A DNA stretch of 5,202 nucleotides from CAVSUR01 sp052143655 (lineage in GTDB: Bacteria; Actinomycetota; Actinomycetes; Streptosporangiales; Streptosporangiaceae), in the NCBI GenBank assembly GCA_052143655.1, contig JBKQSL010000176.1:1-5202 (forward strand). The letters are read 5' to 3'. This document shows positions 1 through 5,049 of the stretch, in pieces; the stretch's first letter is position 1, and each line of letters starts with the position of its first letter. The translations under genes and the position numbers were made by a program. Below the pieces are notes generated by a model that saw nothing but the letters and a program-made list of their open reading frames with translations, was not told the origin of the DNA and searched no databases.

Positions 1-105
1 GTCTGCCGGGCCCTGCAGGAACACCGCCGGCCCGACCCGGCCGCCTACGCCCGGCGGCTGAGCGGGCTGCCCGGCGACTGGCCGCCACCAGAACCAGCCC
101 GCTAG
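1..105 (+). CDS. 3' end of an unidentified protein gene (partial)
   Basis: The first frame is open from the window edge to a TAG stop at 103-105 and gives 34 residues ending in PPPEPAR. The piece contains an Arg/Pro/Ala-rich stretch (HRRPDPAAYARRL) and uses almost only G or C at third codon positions, as expected of coding DNA in a high-GC actinomycete. Nothing in it is a recognisable motif, so I do not assign a function. An alternative is that this is only a chance open frame at the edge; 34 codons cannot settle it. Confidence 0.35.
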   Translation, partial: VCRALQEHRRPDPAAYARRLSGLPGDWPPPEPAR

Positions 106-337
106 GCCAGGCGAGATGGGGCCAGCAGCCGAGGACCGCGGCGCTCTCGCGACACGCCCGCTCCGCGGCAGCAGCGGGCATCTCGACGCGTCGCCCGCGG
201 GATCAGCGCGGCGGCTTGCAAGGCGCGAGGTTGCGGGCGACTGCGGCTGGGTGCCGGGAGGGCCATCGACGTCTTGCTCGCAGGCGCCGAGCGGAGATGC
301 CCGTTCCTCTCCGCGTGCGGGCCCGGCGGTTGCGGGG

Positions 338-943
338 TTAGCGTGAACGCGTGACGGTCGATCTCTTCGCGGGGCTTCCGGGAACGGTGTGCGCAAGGAA
401 GCTGTTCGCGAGGTTTGGGTCTTGCATGAGCGAGAGAAGGCCTGAAGGGCTTGCGCAGCCGATGAAGCGCCCGGACCTGTCCAGAAAGGCTACTAGCCGG
501 AACCGGGGCAAATGCGTCAGATTTTCCAGATAAGTCTCCACAGCCGTGACGCTGTAATGCTCACCGAGGGTAATAGTCATCAGGACCGGCTGGTCCCGAT
601 CCAGCGCTTGGACTCGACGACCTAGGTCAGAGACGCTGCCCTTCGCCAGCAGCTGGGGATCGTCAAGAATATCGAGGTTCTGTGCCGCGAAACTCACAGT
701 GGCTATTGTTACCCGAAAAGTTGCCGCCCATCCGCCCGGCCCTCGGAACTCTGCAAGGTCGCCGCGAAGAACGACATATAGCAATGCTGGGATGATCACG
801 AGCACCGACAGCACGACCCCATCGTTGACGCCTGCGACTTTCCTCGCAAACCACACCACGCCCAGTCCAAGGAGCAGAAAGAACGTAGCCCCAGCAGCGG
901 CTCCAAGAGATTTCCGCATTAAATTGTCCTCGTTCGTCGCCAC
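338..943 (-). CDS. Small two-helix membrane protein with soluble C-terminal domain, function unknown
   Basis: About 201 residues if translation begins at the GTG at 943. I chose this start because GGAG lies six bases upstream (950-953) and a promoter-like pair sits just behind it. An in-frame GTG at 970 has no ribosome site, and an ATG at 919 is a weaker alternative. A short charged N-terminus (ATNEDNLMRK) is followed by two hydrophobic helices, about residues 13-33 (GATFFLLLGLGVVWFA) and 40-58 (VVLSVLVIIPALLYVVL), separated by a short loop. The remaining 140 or so residues are soluble, with mixed alpha/beta character. The stretch RLVAFLDRSGRFIGCAS has the strand-turn-strand look of a CBS or similar regulatory fold, but this is a resemblance only. 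The two short helices as a hairpin suggest an inner-membrane protein with its main domain in the cytoplasm. I do not recognise the family. It is transcribed divergently from the DUF3024 gene. Confidence 0.8.
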   Translation of the reverse strand: MATNEDNLMRKSLGAAAGATFFLLLGLGVVWFARKVAGVNDGVVLSVLVIIPALLYVVLRGDLAEFRGPGGWAATFRVTIATVSFAAQNLDILDDPQLLAKGSVSDLGRRVQALDRDQPVLMTITLGEHYSVTAVETYLENLTHLPRFRLVAFLDRSGRFIGCASPSGLLSLMQDPNLANSFLAHTVPGSPAKRSTVTRSR

Positions 944-970
944 CCGCTTCTCCGTTCCTGAGGTAATCAC

Positions 971-999
971 ATCATGGCAATCTCGACTCGGCGCCGCAA
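971..999 (-). promoter_or_regulatory. Candidate promoter of the membrane-protein gene
   Basis: Read on the minus strand, TTGCGG (994-999) and CATGAT (971-976) are separated by exactly 17 bases, resembling a sigma-70-type -35/-10 pair. Transcription would start near 964, giving a leader of about 20 bases that contains the GGAG site before the GTG start at 943. The -10 matches the consensus at four of six positions and the -35 only in its TTG, so this is a motif-based guess supported mainly by the good spacing. Confidence 0.35.
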
Positions 1000-1198
1000 A
1001 TCGTCGCTAGACCGCTGCTTGCTCAGCGCCTAGGTCCCTGGCGATCTCGACGGGCTCGGTCGCCAGCCCAGCTGATCAGCCGCCAGCAGATGGGACTGGC
1101 CCGGACGCTTCTCGCCGACCTCGTCTGGCACCGGCTTGGCATGCGCCCGCAGCGGCAGAAGCGGTCATTCAAGGGGCGTCTCTTGTGAGACTTTCCGG

Positions 1199-1633
1199 GT
1201 GTCGGAGACAGGTCTGCCGGAACTGGATGTGGCGCGGGCACGGCGCTGGTGCGAGCAGTGGGTCCCCGAACATGCCCGCAACCAGATCCGGGTGGAGTGC
1301 GACGTCGGGTCCCGGCAGCTGACGATCGTGGAGTGCAGGCCGCCCTGGCATAAGGACGTGGGAACGGAGTGGACACAGTTCCCGGTCGCCCGGCTCCGCT
1401 ACACGAAGGGAACCGGGCGCTGGTCGCTGTACTGGCGTGATCGCAACCTTCGCTTCCACATTTACGACCGGACCGGCACCGGACCCATGTCATGGCGGCT
1501 CTCAGGAACCTCGCGATCAGCATCCTCCGCCTGGCCGGTCACCCCAGCATCGCCACCGCGCTCCGCCGCAACGCGCGCGACCCACCAGCCCGCCCATACC
1601 GCCTGGTCAAAGGCCACAAGTAACGTCCATTAA
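1199..1633 (+). pseudogene. DUF3024 protein gene, truncated and fused to transposon DNA
   Basis: Residues 1-91 (about 1199-1471) match my recollection of the DUF3024 family of small actinobacterial proteins of unknown function. The conserved stretches are LPELDVARARRWCEQ, VPEHARNQIRVECDV, LTIVECRPPW, EWTQFPVARLRYTK and WSLYWRDRNLRFHIYDR. Family members normally continue for some 25-35 residues and often end in a DPT-IFWG-like motif. Here the family sequence stops after YDR, and the frame continues out of register through ISAs1-like DNA to a TAA at 1631-1633, adding about 53 unrelated Ser/Ala/Pro/Thr-rich residues. The GTG at 1199 fits the family's usual N-terminus just before LPELD; no strong ribosome site precedes it. 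A TTG at 1136 would add 21 residues that look non-coding. The protein is probably non-functional or altered, although the reading frame itself is intact. Confidence 0.75.
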
Positions 1634-1654
1634 TCAGACTATGCAAAGACCCTG
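1472..1654 (+). mobile_element. Right-end remnant of an ISAs1-like insertion sequence
   Basis: From 1492 to the TAA at 1621-1623 the frame reads MAALRNLAISILRLAG and continues HPSIATALRRNARDP. This is the characteristic C-terminus of ISAs1-type DDE transposases (M-A-LRN-AI--LRL-G--NIA-ALR--ARD). The preceding RTGTGP (1469-1486) also looks like the residues that normally stand just before this motif, but in the neighbouring frame. One C appears to be missing from a run of C near 1484-1486. Everything upstream in the transposase, including all catalytic residues, is absent, so the remnant is immobile. It abuts the truncated DUF3024 gene on the left and ends at a CCCTG tip near 1654. The family call rests on pattern memory, not a search. 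Confidence 0.7.
1637..1654 (-). repeat. Probable terminal inverted repeat of the ISAs1-like element
   Basis: Read inward on the minus strand the sequence begins CAGGGTCTTTGCATAGTC. It lies 14 bases past the transposase stop, where the right terminal repeat of an ISAs1-family element should be, and a CAGGG tip is usual for that family. The partner left repeat is not in the window, so the assignment rests on position and motif alone. Confidence 0.5.
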
Positions 1655-1677
1655 GGGGTACCAGTTTGGTATCCAGG
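1651..1677. promoter_or_regulatory. Inverted repeat resembling the toxin-antitoxin operator
   Basis: The core GTACCA (1658-1663), GTT, TGGTAT (1667-1672) is an inverted repeat with a three-base centre. It matches the operator before the antitoxin gene, read on the minus strand, at 13 of 15 positions. Outer arms CCTGG (1651-1655) and CCAGG (1673-1677) extend it into a possible hairpin with a two-base bulge. No T run follows, so a factor-independent terminator is less likely than a protein-binding site. No antitoxin-like frame follows on either strand. On the minus-strand side the insertion-sequence end begins immediately, so an adjacent gene may have been lost. Confidence 0.45.
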
Positions 1678-1731
1678 CACGGAGCGTGACGTCCGCTGAG
1701 CGGGGCGGCCACACGAGCCCTGCCGGCTGGT

Positions 1732-2544
1732 CTAGCTGGGTAGTGCCTCGTCGCCGATGAAGCGCAATACCTCCGCCACCAGCAGGTCCGGCGCTGTGTC
1801 GAGAGCCTCATGCCCGGCACCGGGAAGTTCCGTCACGGTTGCCGCCGGGAGCACGGCGGCAAGCTCCCGCGTGATCTGGCCAGCCCAGGGCGGGCTGGCC
1901 GTGCCAAGGAGCAGCAGCACGGGCTGGCGGACCTGGCGGGCGGCGCCGGCCAGGTCCGCGGCGGCGAGCGCGCGAGCTTCGCGCGGCAGCGTCGCAGCGA
2001 CGATGGGGAGCACATCCCGCCCGCCTGGCGCATCGCGCAGCGCCTCCACCTCACTGCGGGTCAGGCCGATGATCTCGGTGAGGAAGGTGAAGGCCGCACG
2101 GCCAGCGTGACCGCCGGCCACCATGGCGGCGACTCGCCCGGGCCAGTTGTCCTGCGTTGCCTGGGGTCCGGGCGGCTCGTAGAGCGCGATGCGCCGGAAC
2201 GGGGCGCCGAGCGCAGCTGCCCCCAGCACGCAGGTGGCGCCGATGCTGTGGCCGACGACGTCCACCGGGCCGCCTTGCTCGCCGGCCAGCGCAGCAGCAA
2301 CGGCCGCGACATCGCCATATTCGCTGCTCAGATCATAATTGTCGGCGTCGCCACTTGAGCCACGGCCGCGCCGGTCCATGGCGGTCACGCGCCGCTGCCT
2401 GGTCAGCGCACCCCAGACACGCTGCCAGCTCTCGATAGTGCCCATGCCACCGTGCACCAGCAGGAGCCCAGGCCCCGACCCGGCAGTCAGCAGGCCGATA
2501 CGGACACCGTCGGCGCCGGTGACCGAGTGCCTGGCTCCCTCCAT
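1732..2544 (-). CDS. Alpha/beta-hydrolase fold protein
   Basis: A complete 270-residue single-domain alpha/beta hydrolase, numbered here from the ATG at 2544. Visible features in order: the oxyanion-side LLLVHGGMG (HGG about 31-33); MDRRGRGSSG (about 56-65), typical of the strand-4 loop; the nucleophile elbow GHSIG with Ser100; LYEPPG (Glu123) after strand 6; and the catalytic-histidine region LPGAGHEALDTAPD with His245. The usual strand-7 aspartate is absent: that position reads LLLLGTASPPWAG. In this subfamily Glu123 may serve as the acid, which is inference. Substrate cannot be predicted; esters, lactones or small acyl compounds are all possible. No signal peptide is seen, so it is probably cytoplasmic. 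I preferred the ATG over an in-frame TTG at 2565 because homologous sequence starts after it and the TTG has no ribosome site. The gene appears monocistronic. Confidence 0.92.
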   Translation of the reverse strand: MEGARHSVTGADGVRIGLLTAGSGPGLLLVHGGMGTIESWQRVWGALTRQRRVTAMDRRGRGSSGDADNYDLSSEYGDVAAVAAALAGEQGGPVDVVGHSIGATCVLGAAALGAPFRRIALYEPPGPQATQDNWPGRVAAMVAGGHAGRAAFTFLTEIIGLTRSEVEALRDAPGGRDVLPIVAATLPREARALAAADLAGAARQVRQPVLLLLGTASPPWAGQITRELAAVLPAATVTELPGAGHEALDTAPDLLVAEVLRFIGDEALPS

Positions 2545-2624
2545 GCGGCGGAGCCTACGACCCAAAGTGCGCGGCTGTCGCGCGGATGACCCTGGCCTTC
2601 ATGCGCGCCGGCAGACCCTGCAAG

Positions 2625-2647
2625 ATGCAGATCGACCCGATCTGCAT
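2625..2647. promoter_or_regulatory. Long perfect palindrome, candidate operator
   Basis: Arms ATGCAGATCG (2625-2634) and CGATCTGCAT (2638-2647) are exact reverse complements around ACC. The site lies about 80 bases upstream of the alpha/beta-hydrolase start, in a stretch with no gene. Its length and short centre fit a dimeric repressor such as a TetR- or GntR-type regulator better than a terminator, because no T run follows on either strand. No regulator gene is present in the window, so the binding protein is unknown. Confidence 0.45.
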
Positions 2648-2768
2648 GCGTCGGTTGATGGCGCCTGGGCAACGAATGGCCGCCCAGAACGGGTAGGGCG
2701 CGCAGTCTTGGAGCACAGTTCGATCACTCCGCGTTGCCGGCTAGATCCTTGACTGGCTCTGCTCTGGA

Positions 2769-2792
2769 CACGTGGGCACGTGGGCACGTGGC
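2769..2792. repeat. Three tandem copies of an 8-bp unit
   Basis: CACGTGGG (2769-2776), CACGTGGG (2777-2784) and CACGTGGC (2785-2792) lie head to tail. Each unit contains the palindrome CACGTG. The repeat lies about 20 bases beyond the stop codon of the small zinc-finger-like gene. It may be a slippage-prone microsatellite; no function is evident. Confidence 0.8.
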
Positions 2793-2813
2793 GGTGGCGG
2801 TCTGCCTGCCCGG

Positions 2814-2993
2814 CTACCGGGATGGCACCTTGAGCGCTTCAGGGTGCGCCCGGCGGTAGTGCTCGGTGAGTACCTCGCTGATGCTGCCGGGCCGGTAGGC
2901 GACGGTGCGGTGGCAGATCTGGCAGCGGGTGACCGGGAGACGGGTCACGGTCACCGGGAAGCGGCGGGAACCTGAATTGCTCATCGTCTCCAT
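2814..2993 (-). CDS. Small zinc-finger-like protein (C-x2-C-x17-H-x4-H), function unknown
   Basis: A 59-residue frame from the ATG at 2993 to a TAG at 2814-2816. AGGTGG lies four bases before the start and is a good ribosome site. A second in-frame ATG at 2984, preceded by GGAG, is an alternative. Visible features are a basic N-terminus (SGSRRFPVTVTRLPVTR), Cys24 and Cys27 in CQIC, a 17-residue spacer, then His45 and His50 in EHYRRAH, followed by PEALKVPSR. This spacing resembles C2H2 or BED-type zinc fingers, in which two cysteines and two histidines bind one zinc and a helix carries the histidines. Zinc binding, and nucleic-acid or protein binding, are inferred from the pattern. Third positions are strongly GC-rich, supporting real coding. 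It lies 99 bases downstream of the toxin gene on the same strand and could be read through from that operon, though it has its own ribosome site. Confidence 0.68.
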   Translation of the reverse strand: METMSNSGSRRFPVTVTRLPVTRCQICHRTVAYRPGSISEVLTEHYRRAHPEALKVPSR

Positions 2994-3092
2994 GATGCCA
3001 CCTGTGCCGGAGTGACCTTGTGCAGCGCCATGCGCGCTCTTCGCGGCAGAAGCGTGAGCCTCACGGGAGCAAGAATGCCGGGATTTGATGGG

Positions 3093-3482
3093 TCACGGGG
3101 ATGCTTGCGCGAGTCGAAGCTGCTTCTGGATCCCGTCGGCGTCTAGCTGGCCTGCGGCCACGGACATGGTCAGAGCGAACGCCTCGTCGTCGGTCAGGTC
3201 CAGTACGTAGCCGTTCATTCGCAAGAACACCACGGTGGCCAGCAAGGCGAGCCGCTTGTTGCCGTCGACGAGCGCGTGGTTGCAAGCCAGCGAGTGCATG
3301 AGCGCGGCCGCCTTCCCGGTCAGCATCGGATACGCCTGCTGACCGAAGAAGCTGGCCCGCGGGCGGTGACAGGCTGAATCGAGCAGGCCGAGATCCCGGA
3401 CAGGGCCGACCCCCAGCGCGTTCACCAGGTCCAGCAGATCCTCCAGGCTGAGGTATTCGGTGCCCGGAGCCGGATCAGTCAC
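3093..3482 (-). CDS. doc: Doc-type (Fic-fold) toxin of a type II toxin-antitoxin system
   Basis: A 129-residue protein, close to the roughly 126 residues of phage P1 Doc. The core motif HALVDGNKR occupies residues 69-77 (His69, Asp73, Asn75, Lys76, Arg77). It matches the Doc form H-x-F/L-x-D-x-N-K-R, in which lysine replaces the glycine of canonical Fic AMP-transferases. Known Doc enzymes act as kinases that phosphorylate elongation factor Tu and stop translation; that activity is inferred here. The helical flanks are also typical (YLSLEDLLDLVNAL near the N-terminus, LATVVFLRMNGYVLDL after the motif). I chose the GTG at 3482 because it overlaps the antitoxin stop as GTGA, the usual translational coupling in such pairs. 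A start at 3515 would add 11 residues of antitoxin-overlapping sequence. All key residues are present, so the toxin looks intact. The antitoxin upstream is of ribbon-helix-helix type rather than P1 Phd type. Confidence 0.9.
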   Translation of the reverse strand: MTDPAPGTEYLSLEDLLDLVNALGVGPVRDLGLLDSACHRPRASFFGQQAYPMLTGKAAALMHSLACNHALVDGNKRLALLATVVFLRMNGYVLDLTDDEAFALTMSVAAGQLDADGIQKQLRLAQASP

Positions 3483-3685
3483 GCGCGGCCTAGCCTGTCC
3501 AGAACCTCGCCCCATCGGTCGAGCATTTCGGCAGTAGCCTCGCGCACGCGATCGGTGTGCGCGAGCTCGCGGGCGCTGCGCCGGATCGCTCGCAGTGCGG
3601 CCTCGTGGAGGGAAACGTGCTCCGCCTCTGCCAGAGCCTTCAGCAGTGCGCTGTCTTCGTCGTCAAGCCGCAGATTCATGGCCAT
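3479..3685 (-). CDS. Ribbon-helix-helix antitoxin paired with Doc
   Basis: A 68-residue protein from the ATG at 3685 (MAMNLRL); a second ATG at 3679 would give 66. Residues 3-7 (MNLRL) form the DNA-contacting strand. DEDSALLKALAEAEHV (9-24) and SLHEAALRAIRRSARELA (25-42) form the two helices of a CopG/Arc-like fold. The C-terminal 26 residues (HTDRVREATAEMLDRWGEVLDRLGRA) are charged and probably wrap and block the toxin. The protein should dimerise, bind the palindrome just upstream and repress its own operon, with the Doc partner modulating binding; this is known behaviour of type II modules and inferred here. The stop codon overlaps the toxin start. No ribosome site precedes either ATG, but a TANNNT element is placed so that transcription would begin at or next to the A of the 3685 ATG, suggesting leaderless translation. 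Confidence 0.85.
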   Translation of the reverse strand: MAMNLRLDDEDSALLKALAEAEHVSLHEAALRAIRRSARELAHTDRVREATAEMLDRWGEVLDRLGRA

Positions 3686-3691
3686 GACGAC

Positions 3692-3717
3692 ATGGTACCA
3701 AAGTGGTACTACATCAA
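3692..3717 (-). promoter_or_regulatory. Candidate leaderless promoter of the toxin-antitoxin operon
   Basis: On the minus strand TACCAT (3692-3697) fits the actinobacterial -10 pattern TANNNT. Six bases separate it from the A of the antitoxin ATG at 3685, which places +1 on the start codon. The best -35-like hexamer is TTGATG (3712-3717), but its 14-base spacing is short, so the -35 call is weak. The lack of any Shine-Dalgarno sequence before the ATG supports a leaderless transcript. Confidence 0.45.
3695..3709. promoter_or_regulatory. Antitoxin operator (perfect inverted repeat)
   Basis: GTACCA (3695-3700) and TGGTAC (3704-3709) are exact inverted repeats around AAG. TGGTAC also occurs as a direct repeat at 3693-3698 and 3704-3709, an 11-base or one-helical-turn period, which suits two ribbon-helix-helix dimers bound side by side. 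The site overlaps the -10 element and lies between it and the -35 region, so bound antitoxin would block RNA polymerase directly. Confidence 0.7.
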
Positions 3718-3987
3718 ATCCTGCTCGCTGCCCAGCACTCGCGCTCATCGGCTACTTGTTGACTTGTGCTGCAGCCGGTGCCTGGCGAGGCTCGGCTGAG
3801 GTGACCGGCGGGACGCTGTCTCGTTCGGCTGCCCACCGTGAGCAGGTGCGGCTCTGGCGTTGGCGTGCATCCCGCCGGCCGTCGTGGCGCGGGGAGGCTC
3901 AGGAGGGGCGTGCCCTGCTCGAGGTGGCGCTGCCCTCCTCGCCGGCAGCTGCCCGCCGAGTGCGGAGAGGGCAGGTCACGGGGACTT

Positions 3988-4491
3988 GTGATCATCGGGA
4001 TGGGCCCGCATAAGCGGCCGGCGGCGATCGAGGTGACCGGCGGCCAGGAGAAGATCCTGGCGCAAGGCGCCGGCTGCTGCTGGAATTAGGGCCCGGCGGG
4101 GCGGAGAAGTTCCTGTCCGCCCAGCCGGCCCGGGCCCTGGCGGCAACCGGGCGGCCGGCTGACATTGCCGGGTGCACCCGCCGCCAGCTGGCCTGCGAGC
4201 TGATCGGCGACCTCGCCGCCATCGGCAGGAAAATCAGGGCCGCCAGCGCCCGGCTGAGCGGCCTGGCCGCCGGGACCGGCAGCAGCCTGCAGCGCCTCAG
4301 CGGCATCGGTCCCCCGGGCGCTGCCCCGGCTGCCCGGCGACGTCGGTGACATCGCCCGTTCCGCTGACCGCGGCCACTTCGCCCCCTGGAATGGCACCGC
4401 GCCCGTCGATGCCTCCCCCGGCGGGCAGCAGCGTCACCGGCTCTCCAGGGCCGGGAACCGGCGCATCAGCCGGGCCGTTGACGGGTTCTAA
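3988..4491 (+). pseudogene. Decayed IS110-family transposase
   Basis: Three collinear pieces of an IS110-type transposase are visible. Piece A (about 3988-4066) reads VIIGMGPHKRPAAIEV and ends near KILAQG; it is the start of the RuvC-like domain. Functional members have GMDPHK there, so the first catalytic aspartate has become glycine. Piece B, in another frame (about 4068-4310), reads LLLELGPGGAEKFL, then TRRQLACELIGDLAAIGRKI, then SSLQRLSGIGPP. It corresponds to the middle and the helix-hairpin-helix-like start of the second domain. Piece C, in the first frame again (about 4312-4491), reads LPGDVGDIARSADRGHFAPWNGTAP up to HRLSRAGNRRISRA, then hits TAA. About 130-150 codons between A and B are missing, including the rest of the catalytic domain, and roughly the last 40 codons are lost. 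The transposase cannot be active. No terminal repeats are expected for this family, so element ends are undefined. Confidence 0.85.
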
Positions 4492-5049
4492 GCTCAACGG
4501 GCCAAGTTCGACTCAGGCACGGCAACGATGAGCTTCGGGCTACCTGGAGATCGCACGCGAACTGCTCGACGGGCGAACCAGGCTCGGCGGCCGCTGACCC
4601 GGCCGGCTGAGCGGTCACCCGGCACATCGATGGCAGCTGCACCGAACATCCGGATCTGCCGGCCTGGGACTGATGATCGCTGAGGACCGCCAGCCGCGCC
4701 GATCGGCGGCTCGGTGCGCATGCGGCGTGGTCCCTGCATGATCCCAGTCCAACGCGTGGAGAGACGAACGTGATCCCCTCGATGCGAACTAGCGCGAGAT
4801 TGGTTCCTTCGGGGTCGTCCGGGCAGCTCGTCGCTCGGCAGCCGCCGCTGCTGGCCGCTGCAGGCCATCGTGGACGGGCACATCTTCTTGCGAGCAGGCT
4901 GATGTTCGCTGTGGTAAACGGAACTGTCCCGGACTCCGCTGACGCGCCGCAGATCAAGGCTATTTGCCCTTACGCTACCATACTGGCAAGCATCCGGCAT
5001 CGTGGTACTGAGCGGAAGAGAGCAATCCGTCGCGCAAAAGGGGTGGCAG
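4492..5049. other. Long stretch without a supportable gene
   Basis: These 558 bases follow the last recognisable IS110 piece and precede the acyl-ligase gene. I looked in all frames and found no family signature. A 22-codon piece reading ASGYLEIARELLDGRTRLGGR before a TGA near 4597 looks codon-like and could be the tail of a lost gene. An exact 12-bp palindrome CGCCGATCGGCG lies at 4697-4708. A plus-strand frame open from a GTG at 4770, behind GGAGAG, runs to the window end but overlaps the acyl-ligase gene and has a Ser/Arg/Pro-rich composition typical of an off-frame read. The last 130 bases are less GC-rich, as expected of a promoter region. The whole stretch is probably gene debris plus the acyl-ligase upstream region. 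Confidence 0.5.

Noticed and set aside
116..346. Plus-strand frame of 76 codons after the first partial gene
   Set aside because: Low-complexity Gly/Ala/Arg/Ser composition, no ribosome site and no motif. The 106-337 stretch is treated as empty.
1071..1080. GCTGATCAGC perfect palindrome
   Set aside because: A 10-bp palindrome is not unusual in a window of this size and is not placed sensibly for either neighbouring gene.
1023..1198. Codon-like pieces on both strands (for example LISRQQMGLARTLLADLVWHRLG on plus, ending TGA near 1188)
   Set aside because: Frames lack a convincing start and family resemblance. They may be remnants, but nothing supports a gene.
3053..3065. CGTGAG-C-CTCACG inverted repeat between the toxin gene and the zinc-finger-like gene, as a terminator
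   Set aside because: A six-base stem with a one-base loop and no T run cannot form a normal terminator hairpin; kept only as a short palindrome.
3798..4043. 14-base direct repeat GAGGTGACCGGCGG at 3798-3811 and 4030-4043
   Set aside because: The second copy lies inside transposase coding sequence (EVTGG) and the repeat is short and GC-rich, so target duplication or an attachment site is not supported.
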